Assembly (NCBI GenBank): GCA_024637155.1
Contig: JAGXFR010000019.1
Location: forward strand, 1 to 64,000
Source: Burkholderiaceae bacterium
Lineage (GTDB): Bacteria; Pseudomonadota; Gammaproteobacteria; Burkholderiales; Burkholderiaceae_E
DNA length: 64,000 bases
Direction of reading: 5' to 3'
The notes below the pieces were generated by a model. That model worked only from the letters and a program-made list of their open reading frames with translations. It did no database searches and was not told the origin of the DNA. The translations under genes were made by a program, and so were the position numbers. This document shows, piece by piece, positions 52,035-60,408 of this stretch; the stretch's first letter is position 1, and each line of letters starts with the position of its first letter.

Positions 52035-52058
52035 CGGGGCCGGCCGAAGCCGGCCCCG
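52035..52058 (-). promoter_or_regulatory. UUCG-tetraloop hairpin between binding protein and permease genes
   Basis: On the minus strand CGGGGCCGGC-TTCG-GCCGGCCCCG forms a perfect 10-bp stem with the extra-stable UUCG loop. It lies 11 nt after the binding-protein stop and before the permease start, without a T-run. Such stems usually protect the 3' end of the upstream message, raising binding-protein levels over permease, as in mal-type operons. Confidence 0.7.
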
Positions 52059-52068
52059 ATTCCTTTGG

Positions 52069-53397
52069 TCAGACCTTGTAGTAACGCTCGGCACGCTTCT
52101 GCGCGCGCGCCGCGGCATCCTGCGGCGTCTGCGAGCCGCTCGCCGCCTCCGCGACCATGTCGAGCACGATGTAGTCGGCCATTGCCGCCGCCGAGGCATA
52201 GCCCAGCGGCCCCGCGTGACCGTTGTCGAGCATGATTTTCCCGCCGTCACGATAGACCGTGTGCTTCGGATCCGAGGTCCAGATCGGATTCGCTTCGAAA
52301 GCCTTGAGCGGCTGGCTGGTGTAACCGATCGACGCCTGCAACCACGGGTTGTACTGGTCGCCCTCCATCATGAACGCGAGGAAAGCCTTGGCCGCGTTCG
52401 GCGCCTTCGAATACTTGAACAGGAACATCTGCGTGATCTGCATCAGTTCGGCGGGCTTGCCGACCGGACCGATGGGGAAACGCGCGTGATTGATGTCCGG
52501 CACCAGGTCCTTGATCCGCGGCTCCTGCGAGTTCTTGGCCGCGTAGTAGACCGAGATGCCGTTGCCGGTGAGCGAGATCTGTCCATCGAGGAAGGCCTTG
52601 TTGTTCGACGGATCGAGCCAGGAGAGCGTGCCCGGCACGAAGGTGTCATAGAGCTTCCTGGCGTATTCGAGCGAGGCGATGGTCTCGGGCGAATTGATGA
52701 CCACGTTGCCCTTCTCGTCGACCATCTTGCCGCCGTGCGACCAGAGCAGCCAGTGCGCCCAGTTGTTGCCGTCGCCGACCGCCTTGCCCAGCGCGAAGCC
52801 GCCGGGCGTGCCCTTGGCCTTGAGCGCCTGCATCAGCGAGAGGAAGCCCGCCGTGTCCTTGGGGATGCCGTCGAAACCGGCCGCCTTCACGTGGCTCTCG
52901 CGGTAGACGATCGCGTTGCCGATGATGCCCAGCGGAATCGCGATCCAGCGATTGTTCTTGGTGCCGTACTTGCGGCACACGTCGTACCAGCCGCCGTACT
53001 TTCCTCCCAGATAGTTCGCGACGTCGGTGACGTCCACCAGCTTGTCCGGATACTGGTGCGGGTCGTCGAACCACCCGACGATGATGTCCGGGCCGCTGCC
53101 CACGTTCGCCGCCACCGCCGCCTTGGGCCGCACGTCCTCCCAGCCCTCGTTGTCCACCCGCACCTCGACGCCGGTGAGCGCGGTGAACTTCTTCACGTTG
53201 GCCATCCACATGTCTTCGTCACCCTGGACGAAGCGCTTCCAGCGCAGCACGCGCAGCTTGGCTCCCTTCTCGGGCGTCCACTTCGTCTGCGCAAACGCCT
53301 GCGGCGTCCAGACCGCGCTGCCCACGCCCAGGGCTCCGGCCGCCGCCGCTCCTGCCGTCGTGGATTTCAGGAAATCCCGTCTCGTGTACTTTGACAT
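52069..53397 (-). CDS. Extracellular solute-binding protein (family 1), Tat-exported
   Basis: This 442-aa protein has a twin-arginine signal (KYTRRDFLKSTTAGAAAAG, probable cleavage after QAFA near residue 36). The mature part is a CUT1-type sugar-binding protein: KLRVLRWKRFVQGDEDMW, VGSGPDIIVGWFDDPHQYPDK and KAPNAAKAFLAFMMEGDQYNPWL. It captures the substrate in the periplasm for the adjacent permeases. Tat rather than Sec export means it folds in the cytoplasm. Confidence 0.93.
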   Translation of the reverse strand: MSKYTRRDFLKSTTAGAAAAGALGVGSAVWTPQAFAQTKWTPEKGAKLRVLRWKRFVQGDEDMWMANVKKFTALTGVEVRVDNEGWEDVRPKAAVAANVGSGPDIIVGWFDDPHQYPDKLVDVTDVANYLGGKYGGWYDVCRKYGTKNNRWIAIPLGIIGNAIVYRESHVKAAGFDGIPKDTAGFLSLMQALKAKGTPGGFALGKAVGDGNNWAHWLLWSHGGKMVDEKGNVVINSPETIASLEYARKLYDTFVPGTLSWLDPSNNKAFLDGQISLTGNGISVYYAAKNSQEPRIKDLVPDINHARFPIGPVGKPAELMQITQMFLFKYSKAPNAAKAFLAFMMEGDQYNPWLQASIGYTSQPLKAFEANPIWTSDPKHTVYRDGGKIMLDNGHAGPLGYASAAAMADYIVLDMVAEAASGSQTPQDAAARAQKRAERYYKV

Positions 53398-53429
53398 CGC
53401 AGTCTCCTTCTTGGTGTTGGAATATCTCC

Positions 53430-53444
53430 CGGGCCGGGGGCCCG
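53430..53444 (-). promoter_or_regulatory. Short GC stem upstream of the binding-protein gene
   Basis: CGGGCC-N3-GGCCCG folds between the ATPase stop and the binding-protein start. Together with the UUCG hairpin it brackets the binding-protein message and may mark a processing or stability boundary. Confidence 0.35.
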
Positions 53445-53454
53445 AACCGTCCTG

Positions 53455-54537
53455 CTACCTCCGAATCAGCGACTTCCCCGTTTCCGCGTCGAACAGATGC
53501 GTGCGGTCATGGTCCGGAAAGAGTTGGATCACCGACTCGGGCTTGAACTCGTGCCGTTCGCGGAAGACGGCGTTGAACTCGACGTCGCCGAAGCGGCAGA
53601 ACACCTGCGTATCCATCCCCGTGGGCTCCACCACCACGACCCGGGCCGCGAGTCCGTCCTCCGGGTCGCCTTCGAGAGAGAGGTGCTCCGGGCGCGCCCC
53701 GTAGATGACGCGTTGGTTGTCCTGCGCTTCGCTCCCCAGGGGTGCGGCCACCGTCCGGCCGCCGTCGAGCGCGATGCGCATCGCGCCGCCCGCGCTCTTC
53801 ACCACACCCTGCATCATGTTCATCGCGGGCGAACCGATGAAGCCCGCAACAAACAGGTTGCTCGGGCTGTCGTAGAGATCCAGCGGACGCCCGTGCTGTT
53901 CGACCAGGCCGTCCTTCATCACGACGATCAGGTCGGCCATCGTCATGGCCTCGATCTGGTCGTGGGTCACGTACACCGAGGTGGTCTTGAGGCGCTGGTG
54001 CAGTTCCCGGATTTCGGTGCGCATGTCCACGCGCAGCTTCGCGTCGAGGTTCGAAAGCGGCTCGTCGAACAGGAAAACCTGGGGATTGCGCACGATGGCC
54101 CGCCCCATGGCCACGCGCTGGCGCTGGCCGCCGGAGAGCTGGCGCGGGTAGCGTTCGAGCAGTTCCGTCAGGCCCAGGATGTCGGCTGCCTTCCCCACCC
54201 GCTCGTCGATCTCGGCCTTCGGCCGCTTGGCGAGGACCAGGCTGAACGCCATGTTGTCGCGCACGTTCATGTGCGGGTAGAGCGCGTAGTTCTGGAACAC
54301 CATCGCGATGTCCCGCTCCTTCGGCTGCACCTTGTTCACCACCGTGGCGCCGATCGCGATCTCGCCACTGCCGATCTCCTCGAGGCCCGCGATCATGCGC
54401 AGCAGCGTGGACTTGCCGCAGCCCGACGGCCCCACCAGCACTGCGAACTCCCCGTCGGCAATTTCGATGTCCACGCCGCGGATCACGTGGTTCTTGCCGA
54501 AGTACTTCTCGACGTTGCGGATCGATACGGATGCCAT
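53455..54537 (-). CDS. Sugar ABC transporter ATP-binding protein (UgpC/MsmK-like)
   Basis: This 360-aa ATPase contains Walker [14 protein letters not shown]-loop [12 protein letters not shown], signature [15 protein letters not shown], Walker [15 protein letters not shown] and the switch [12 protein letters not shown]. The C-terminal TOBE/regulatory domain ([14 protein letters not shown]) is that of CUT1 transporters. It precedes the binding protein gene and shares the operon with the two permeases. Confidence 0.94.
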   Translation of the reverse strand: MASVSIRNVEKYFGKNHVIRGVDIEIADGEFAVLVGPSGCGKSTLLRMIAGLEEIGSGEIAIGATVVNKVQPKERDIAMVFQNYALYPHMNVRDNMAFSLVLAKRPKAEIDERVGKAADILGLTELLERYPRQLSGGQRQRVAMGRAIVRNPQVFLFDEPLSNLDAKLRVDMRTEIRELHQRLKTTSVYVTHDQIEAMTMADLIVVMKDGLVEQHGRPLDLYDSPSNLFVAGFIGSPAMNMMQGVVKSAGGAMRIALDGGRTVAAPLGSEAQDNQRVIYGARPEHLSLEGDPEDGLAARVVVVEPTGMDTQVFCRFGDVEFNAVFRERHEFKPESVIQLFPDHDRTHLFDAETGKSLIRR

Positions 54538-55509
54538 TCAGATCCCCGTTCCAGTGCGGCCTTCGACCACGACGTAGCGCGGCCGGCCCGTGCGCGCCCA
54601 GTCGATCAGATTCTGCGCCGCTTTGCGGCGCAATTCCTGCTCGGCTTCCACCGAATAGAAGGCCGCGTGCGGCGTCAGCAGCACGCGCCGGTGCGCGAGC
54701 AGCGGGTGTCCAGCGGGAATCGGCTCCTGCGGCAGGACGTCGAAGGCCGCGCCGTCGAGCCCGCCGGAATCCAGCGCCGAGAGTGCGTCGTCCACCTTGA
54801 CCACCGCGCCGCGCGCCGTATTCACGAGCACCGCCCCCGGTTTCGCCATGTCGAAGAGCCGGGCATTCACAATCCCCCGCGTCTCGTCGGTGAGCGGCAC
54901 GTGCAGCGACACCACGTCCGCTTCCCGGAACAAATCCTCGAGCGAAACGCGCCCCACATAGGCCGGGAAGTCGCCGTCGATGATGTACGGGTCGCAGGCG
55001 ATCACCCGCTGGAAGCAGTTCCGCCCCAGGTGCGCCATGCGCTTGCCGATGCGCCCGAGCCCGAGGATGCCGAGCGTCATCCCGGATACACGGCGGATCG
55101 GACCCGGCGACGTGTAGTGCCACTTGCCGGCCTTGACGTCCCGATCGTAGATGGCCAGGTGGCGCAGCAGCGCCAGCGCCATGCCCAGCGCGTGCGTGGC
55201 CACTTCGCCGACGCCGTAATCCGGGGAATTCGCCACCCAGACGCCGTGGCTCCGCGCGTCCTCGGTGTCGATGGTGTCGAAACCGGCGCCGTAGCGCGAG
55301 GCGATGCGGATTTCGGGGCGCGCCGCGAACACCTCGGCGTTGACCGGCGCGTACTGCACAAGCAGGCCGTCGCAGCCTTCCGACGCCGCGATCACCTCGT
55401 CCTCGGTGCGGCACTGCGCGGCACGCATTTCCACGCCCGCCTCCACAAAGAGCTCGCGTTCCAGCTCGATATCCGGGTAATCGTAGTCCGTGATCAGAAA
55501 GCGCGCCAT
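54538..55509 (-). CDS. D-isomer-specific 2-hydroxyacid dehydrogenase
   Basis: This 323-aa protein (ATG 55509) has the NAD-binding motif LGILGLGRIGKRMAHLGR, the SRYGAGFDTIDTEDARSHGVWVANSPDYGVGEVATHALG segment and catalytic Arg in VLVNTARGAVVKVDDAL. Glu lies in FDVLPQEPI and His in LLTPHAAFYS. It reduces 2-oxoacids or oxidises D-2-hydroxyacids. It overlaps the dehydratase stop by one base (TGATG) and lies directly before the ATPase gene. Confidence 0.9.
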   Translation of the reverse strand: MARFLITDYDYPDIELERELFVEAGVEMRAAQCRTEDEVIAASEGCDGLLVQYAPVNAEVFAARPEIRIASRYGAGFDTIDTEDARSHGVWVANSPDYGVGEVATHALGMALALLRHLAIYDRDVKAGKWHYTSPGPIRRVSGMTLGILGLGRIGKRMAHLGRNCFQRVIACDPYIIDGDFPAYVGRVSLEDLFREADVVSLHVPLTDETRGIVNARLFDMAKPGAVLVNTARGAVVKVDDALSALDSGGLDGAAFDVLPQEPIPAGHPLLAHRRVLLTPHAAFYSVEAEQELRRKAAQNLIDWARTGRPRYVVVEGRTGTGI

Positions 55510-57239
55510 CAATGATTGTCCCGCGGCACGGCCGACCCGCTCTTGCCGACCAGGAAGTCCAGGTCCGCGCCATCGCTCGCCTGGTTCACATGATCGACAT
55601 AGAGCTTCCAGTACCCGCGCGTCAGCGCCGCCGCCGGCGCCTTCCAGGCGGCCCGCCGCTTCGCGAGCTCCGCGTCGCTGACATGCAGGTGGAGCTTGCG
55701 CTGCGCCACGTCGAGCTCGATCCGATCGCCCTCCCGCACCAGCGCGAGCGGCCCCCCTGCGGCCGCCTCCGGAGCGACGTGCAGGACCACCGTGCCGTAC
55801 GCGGTGCCGCTCATGCGTGCGTCGGAAATGCGCACCATGTCGGTGACGCCGCGCTTGAGGAGCTTTGCCGGCAGCGGCATGTTGCCCACCTCGGCCATGC
55901 CCGGATAGCCCTTGGGCCCGCAGTTCTTGAGCACCATCACCGAGTCGGCGTCGATCGCCAGCTTGGGATCGTCGACGCGCTTGTGAAAATCCTCGATGTC
56001 CTCGAACACCACCGCCCGCCCGATGTGCTTCATGAGCTTCGGTGTGGCCGCCGAGGGCTTGATGATGGCACCGTCGGGGCACAGGTTTCCGCGCAGCACG
56101 GCGATGCCCGCATCCGCCTTGAAGGGCTTCGCGAAAGGCATGATGACTTCGGTGTTGTGGTTCTGCGCGTCCTTGTTGTTGGCCCAGATCGTCTTGCCGT
56201 TGGCCGTGACCGAGCGCTTGTTGAGCAGCCCCTGTTCGCCCAGCTCGCGGATCACGACCGGCAGCCCGCCCGCGTAGCAGAAGTCCTCCATCAGGTACTT
56301 GCCGTTGGGCATCAGGTTCACGAGCGTGTGCACGTCACGGCCGAACCGGTCCCAGTCTTCGAGGCCCAGCTTCACGCCGATGCGACGCGCGATCGCGATC
56401 AGGTGAATGACCGCGTTCGTGGATCCGCCGATGGCCGCGTTCACGCGGATGGCGTTCTCGAAGGCCGCGCGCGTGAGAATCTGCGACAGGCGTATGTCCT
56501 GGATCACCAGTTCCACCGCGCGCCGCCCCGCCATCCGCGCCAGCTCGTTGCGACGCGCATCGACCGCCGGGTAGGCGGCGTTGCCGGGCAGCCCGACGCC
56601 CAGCGCCTCGACCATCGAGGCCATCGTCGAGGCGGTGCCCATCGTCATGCAGCTGCCGTGCGAGCGATGCATGCTCGCCTCGGCCTCGTGGAACTCCGCC
56701 TTGGTGATGCGGCCCGCGCGCAGGTCCTCGGAGAGCGACCAGGTATTGGTGCCCGAGCCGATGCGTTCGCCCTTGTACCAGCCCGAGAGCATCGGACCGC
56801 CGGACACCCCGATGGTGGGCAGGTCGACGCTCGAGGCGCCCATCAGCAGCGACGGGGTCGTCTTGTCGCAACCCATCAGAAGCACGACGCCGTCCATGGG
56901 GTTGCCCCGGATCGACTCCTCGACGTCCATCGAGGCCAGGTTGCGGTAGAGCATCGCCGTGGGACGCAGCAGGGTTTCGCCGAGCGACATCACGGGGAAC
57001 TCGAGCGGGAATCCACCGGCCTCGAGCACGCCCATCTTGACCTGCTCGGCGAGCAGTCGGAAGTGCGAGTTGCAGGGCGTGAATTCGGAGAAGGTGTTGC
57101 AGATGCCGATGACCGGCCGGCCGTCGAACTGGTCGTGGGGAATGCCCCGGTTCTTCACCCACGAGCGATAGATGAAGCCCATCTTCCCGTCGCGACCAAA
57201 CCACTCCTGGCTGCGTCGCCGTTTCCTGGGTTCCGCCAA
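55509..57239 (-). CDS. IlvD/Edd-family dehydratase (sugar-acid dehydratase)
   Basis: This 576-aa iron-sulfur dehydratase starts at TTG 57239, preceded by GGGGAG; an upstream reading lacks family similarity. Conserved parts are GICNTFSEFTPCNSHFR (cluster Cys), VVLLMGCDKTTPSLLMGAS, SHGSCMTMGTASTMASM, AAIGGSTNAVIHLIAIARRIG and ISDARMSGTAYGTVVLHVAPE. Together they match aldonate dehydratases such as arabonate/xylonate dehydratase more than branched-chain IlvD. It heads the operon and would form 2-keto-3-deoxy acids from pentonates or related acids. Confidence 0.88.
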   Translation of the reverse strand: MAEPRKRRRSQEWFGRDGKMGFIYRSWVKNRGIPHDQFDGRPVIGICNTFSEFTPCNSHFRLLAEQVKMGVLEAGGFPLEFPVMSLGETLLRPTAMLYRNLASMDVEESIRGNPMDGVVLLMGCDKTTPSLLMGASSVDLPTIGVSGGPMLSGWYKGERIGSGTNTWSLSEDLRAGRITKAEFHEAEASMHRSHGSCMTMGTASTMASMVEALGVGLPGNAAYPAVDARRNELARMAGRRAVELVIQDIRLSQILTRAAFENAIRVNAAIGGSTNAVIHLIAIARRIGVKLGLEDWDRFGRDVHTLVNLMPNGKYLMEDFCYAGGLPVVIRELGEQGLLNKRSVTANGKTIWANNKDAQNHNTEVIMPFAKPFKADAGIAVLRGNLCPDGAIIKPSAATPKLMKHIGRAVVFEDIEDFHKRVDDPKLAIDADSVMVLKNCGPKGYPGMAEVGNMPLPAKLLKRGVTDMVRISDARMSGTAYGTVVLHVAPEAAAGGPLALVREGDRIELDVAQRKLHLHVSDAELAKRRAAWKAPAAALTRGYWKLYVDHVNQASDGADLDFLVGKSGSAVPRDNH

Positions 57240-57405
57240 TTCCGCTCTCCCCTCTGGCACCCCGGGACCCCGGGGTCGTCTCGTTCTCTTGTGGTCGCGC
57301 AAGGCCCGACCCGTTGTCCGGCGAGGGTACGGGGCGCGACGTGGATGGTCAAGTGGTCAGGCCAATCTTCGGTTATCCTCGGAGCACATCGATGGAGAGG
57401 CAAGC
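57240..57405. promoter_or_regulatory. Divergent promoter region with candidate GntR operator
   Basis: The region separates the minus-strand operon (dehydratase first) from the plus-strand SDR operon. TGGTCA is repeated at 57346-57351 and 57354-57359, the second copy continuing as TGGTCAGGCCA (TGG-N5-CCA), the kind of element bound by FadR-subfamily GntR proteins. A 7-bp stem (ACCCCGG/CCGGGGT, 57259-57276) lies in the leader of the minus-strand operon. No clear -10/-35 pair could be picked. Confidence 0.4.
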
Positions 57406-58152
57406 ATGAATCAGCTCGACCTGAAGGGCCGCAACGCAATCGTCACCGGCGGCGCGGCCGGGATCGGATTTGCGATCGCCTCGCGCCTCGCCGGCGCCGG
57501 CGCGCGGGTGGCGCTGTGGGACCGCGACGCAGCGGCGCTCGCGGCGAGCGCGCAGACCCTCGGTGCCGCGGTCAGTGCGCAGCAGGTGGATGTCTCCGAC
57601 GAAGCGCAGGTGCAAGACGCGCTGGCGCGAACACTGCAGGCGCTGGGTCACGTCGACGTGCTCGTGTGCAGCGCCGGAATCACCGGCCCCAACATGACGG
57701 TGGCGGACTATCCGCTCGACGAGTGGAAGAAGGTGCTCGACGTCAATCTGACCGGCGTATTCCTGTGCAACAAGACACTCGTGCCGCACCTGGTCGCCAA
57801 CGGCTACGGTCGCATCGTCAACATCGCCTCGATCGCGGGCAAGGAAGGCAATCCCAACGCCTCGGCCTACAGCGCCTCCAAGGCGGGCGTCATCTCGCTT
57901 ACCAAGAGCCTGGGCAAGGAACTGGCCCGGAGCGGCGTCTGCGTGAACTGCGTGACGCCGGCCGCGGTGAAGACCGGCATGTTCAGCCAGATGACGCAGA
58001 CCCATATCGACTTCATGCTCTCCAAAATCCCGATGGCGCGCTTCGGCGAAGTCGAGGAAATCGCCGCGCTGGTCGCCTGGCTGTGCACCGAGGACTGCTC
58101 GTTCTCCACCGGAGCGGTCTTCGACCTGTCGGGCGGACGCGCGGTGTACTGA
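57406..58152 (+). CDS. SDR-family oxidoreductase
   Basis: This 248-aa classical short-chain dehydrogenase starts at ATG 57406 with GGAGAGG upstream. The cofactor motif is VTGGAAGIGFAIA. The NAG-type motif is replaced by CSAGITG, and the catalytic Ser/Tyr/Lys are in IVNIASIAGKEGNPNASAYSASKAG. A Gly-rich C-terminus ends in FDLSGGRAVY. Divergence from the sugar-acid operon suggests oxidation of a polyol or sugar-derived hydroxyl; the substrate is unknown. Confidence 0.9.
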   Translation: MNQLDLKGRNAIVTGGAAGIGFAIASRLAGAGARVALWDRDAAALAASAQTLGAAVSAQQVDVSDEAQVQDALARTLQALGHVDVLVCSAGITGPNMTVADYPLDEWKKVLDVNLTGVFLCNKTLVPHLVANGYGRIVNIASIAGKEGNPNASAYSASKAGVISLTKSLGKELARSGVCVNCVTPAAVKTGMFSQMTQTHIDFMLSKIPMARFGEVEEIAALVAWLCTEDCSFSTGAVFDLSGGRAVY

Positions 58153-58156
58153 CGCC

Positions 58157-59209
58157 ATGAGCGCGCGTCACGGTGTCACGGCGCTGGAGGATTTTGCCCG
58201 CGCGCTGCTCGCGCGCGTCGGCGTGGAGCCGGAAAAGGCCGCCGCGGTCGCCTCGGTGCTCGTCGAGGGCGACCTGCTGGGCCATGACACGCACGGCCTC
58301 GCCCTCCTCGCCCCGTACCTGGGCGAGCTCGAGAGCGGATCGATGGCCGCTTCCGGCACCTACGAGATCATTTCCGCGCGCGGCGCCACCGAGACCTGGG
58401 ACGGCCGCCGGCTGCCCGGTCCATGGCTTACCATGCAGGCGCTCGCGCGCGCGATCGAACTCGCACGCGCGCAGGGCAGCGGCACCGTCGTCATCCGCCG
58501 CAGCCATCACATCGCCTGTCTGGCCGCGTACCTGCGGCGCGTCGCGGAGCAGGGTTTCGTCGCGCAGCTCCACTGTTCGGATCCCAATACCGCCAGCGTC
58601 GCCCCCTTCGGCGGCACCCGCGCGGTGTTCACGCCCGATCCGCTGGCGATCGCCTTCCCGACGGCGGGAGACCCCGTGATCGTCGACATCTCGGCGTCGA
58701 TCACGACCAACGGGCTGACCAACCGGCTGCGCGCCCAGGGTCGCAAACTTCCTCACGAATGGCTCCTGGACGGGCACGGCGCGCCGTCGAACGACCCGAA
58801 CGTTTTCGCGGATGACCCGCCCGGAACGATCCTGCCGCTGGGCGGGCTGGACGCCGGGCACAAGGGCTACGGCCTGGCGCTGCTCGTGGAGGCACTGACC
58901 GGGGGGCTGGCCGGCCTCGGTCGCGCCGACCCGCGCGAGGGTTGGGGGGCCACCGTATTCGTTCAGGTCTTCGACCCGGAGGCGTTCGGCGGCGGCACGC
59001 ATTTCGTGCGACAGATGCAGGCGATCGCCGAGGCCTGCCGCGCGAGCCCGCCGCGACCGGAAATGCCGCCGGTGCGCATGCCGGGCGAGCGCGGACAGGC
59101 GCTGCGCCGCGAGCAGCTGGAGCAAGGCGTGGCGCTGAATCCGCAGATCCTGCCGGCGCTGCAACCCTGGGCGGAAAAGCTCGGCGTTGCCGTCCCGGCC
59201 CCCTGCTGA
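58157..59209 (+). CDS. LDH2/malate-dehydrogenase family oxidoreductase
   Basis: This 350-aa protein belongs to the NAD(P)-dependent LDH2 (YlbC/ComC/ureidoglycolate dehydrogenase) family. It shows VEGDLLGHDTHGLALLAPYL, VVIRRSHHIACLAAYLRR (catalytic His), TDPLAIAFPTAG-like TPDPLAIAFPTAGDPVIVDIS and LGGLDAGHKGYGLALLVEALTGGLAG. It follows the SDR gene by 4 nt and probably acts on a 2-hydroxyacid in the same pathway. Confidence 0.9.
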   Translation: MSARHGVTALEDFARALLARVGVEPEKAAAVASVLVEGDLLGHDTHGLALLAPYLGELESGSMAASGTYEIISARGATETWDGRRLPGPWLTMQALARAIELARAQGSGTVVIRRSHHIACLAAYLRRVAEQGFVAQLHCSDPNTASVAPFGGTRAVFTPDPLAIAFPTAGDPVIVDISASITTNGLTNRLRAQGRKLPHEWLLDGHGAPSNDPNVFADDPPGTILPLGGLDAGHKGYGLALLVEALTGGLAGLGRADPREGWGATVFVQVFDPEAFGGGTHFVRQMQAIAEACRASPPRPEMPPVRMPGERGQALRREQLEQGVALNPQILPALQPWAEKLGVAVPAPC

Positions 59210-59241
59210 CGCGCCCCGGCTGATCCCCAGCGCGCGCGACG

Positions 59242-60408
59242 ATGCCGCTCCTCCCGCCGGTTCTCCGCATCACGCTCTCCGGCATGCTGGCGCTGGCCCT
59301 GGCGATGGGCATCGGGCGCTTCGCCTTCACGCCCTTGCTGCCGATGATGCTCGCCGACGGCCTGGTCGACATCGGCCAGGGGGGCTGGCTCGCGTCGGTC
59401 AATTTCCTGGGCTACCTGCTCGGCGCGCTGGCGGCGGCCTGGCTGCCGCTCTCGCCCCGGCTCGCGCTGCGCGGATCGCTGATCGTGATCGGCATCGCGA
59501 CGCTGGGCGCGGGGCTGACGGAAAGCTACCCGCTCTGGCTGGCCGCGCGCTGGGTCGCCGGACTATGCAGCGCCTGGGCGATGGTCATCGTGAGCAACTA
59601 CACGCTGCGCGCGCTCGCGGAGCACGGCCGCGCGGATCTGCAGGGCTGGGTCTTCTCGGGCGTGGGCTCAGGCATCGCGGCCGCGGGGCTCGTGTGCCTG
59701 GTCTTCATGGCGCTCGGCATCGGCAGTCTGGCGGCATGGCGGATCATCGGCGTGGTCACGCTGATCGCCGCACTGGCGCTGTCGCTCGTCCTGGGCCCCG
59801 AGGTTCCGCAACGGGCGCTCGCCGCGCCGCCGCGCAGCAGCGGGCGAACGCCCATCGTCTGGCGGATCGTCATCGCCTACGCGGCCGCCGGCATCGGCTA
59901 CATCATTCCGGCCACCTATCTTCCGGTGATGGCGCGCGCCATCGTCGACTCGCCGCTGGTCTTCGGCTGGAGCTGGCCCGTCTTCGGCGCAGCGGCCTTT
60001 GTCTCGGCGCTGTGCGTCGCGCGCCTGCAGAACTGGGCTGCCAACCGCACCGTCTGGGCGATCAGCCAGGCGGTGATGGCGCTGGGTCTGCTGCTGGCCG
60101 CGCTCGCGCCCGACATCGTGACGATCATCATCGCCGGACTGTGCGTCGGCGGCACGCTGATGATCATCACGCTGATGAGCATGAAGGAAGTGCACCGCAT
60201 GGTTCCGTCCGGAGACGCGATGAGGCATATTGGCGTGATGACCATCGCCTTTGCCGCCGGCCAGATGATCGGGCCGGTGTTCGCCAGTTCGCTCCACGCG
60301 ATCACCGGGAGCTTCGCCGCGCCGCTGCTGGCCGCGAGCGGCGTGCTGCTGGTCACAGCGGCAGCGCTGCTCGGCGGGACGCGCCAGAGCGGGGACGCGC
60401 CGGCATGA
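59242..60408 (+). CDS. YbfB/YjiJ-family MFS transporter
   Basis: This 388-aa membrane protein has about 12 hydrophobic segments. The N-terminal ALAMGIGRFAFTPLLPMML motif is typical of the YbfB/YjiJ group, and WLASVNFLGYLLGALAAAW corresponds to TM2. Its substrate is unknown; the context suggests an organic or sugar acid. Its stop overlaps the next start (ATGA, 60405-60408). Confidence 0.88.
   Translation: MPLLPPVLRITLSGMLALALAMGIGRFAFTPLLPMMLADGLVDIGQGGWLASVNFLGYLLGALAAAWLPLSPRLALRGSLIVIGIATLGAGLTESYPLWLAARWVAGLCSAWAMVIVSNYTLRALAEHGRADLQGWVFSGVGSGIAAAGLVCLVFMALGIGSLAAWRIIGVVTLIAALALSLVLGPEVPQRALAAPPRSSGRTPIVWRIVIAYAAAGIGYIIPATYLPVMARAIVDSPLVFGWSWPVFGAAAFVSALCVARLQNWAANRTVWAISQAVMALGLLLAALAPDIVTIIIAGLCVGGTLMIITLMSMKEVHRMVPSGDAMRHIGVMTIAFAAGQMIGPVFASSLHAITGSFAAPLLAASGVLLVTAAALLGGTRQSGDAPA

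Noticed and set aside
55512-58160. 882-aa plus-strand open frame opposite the dehydratase and continuing into the SDR region
   Set aside because: It is a high-GC shadow frame; the dehydratase and SDR are clearly coding in other frames, with conserved motifs.
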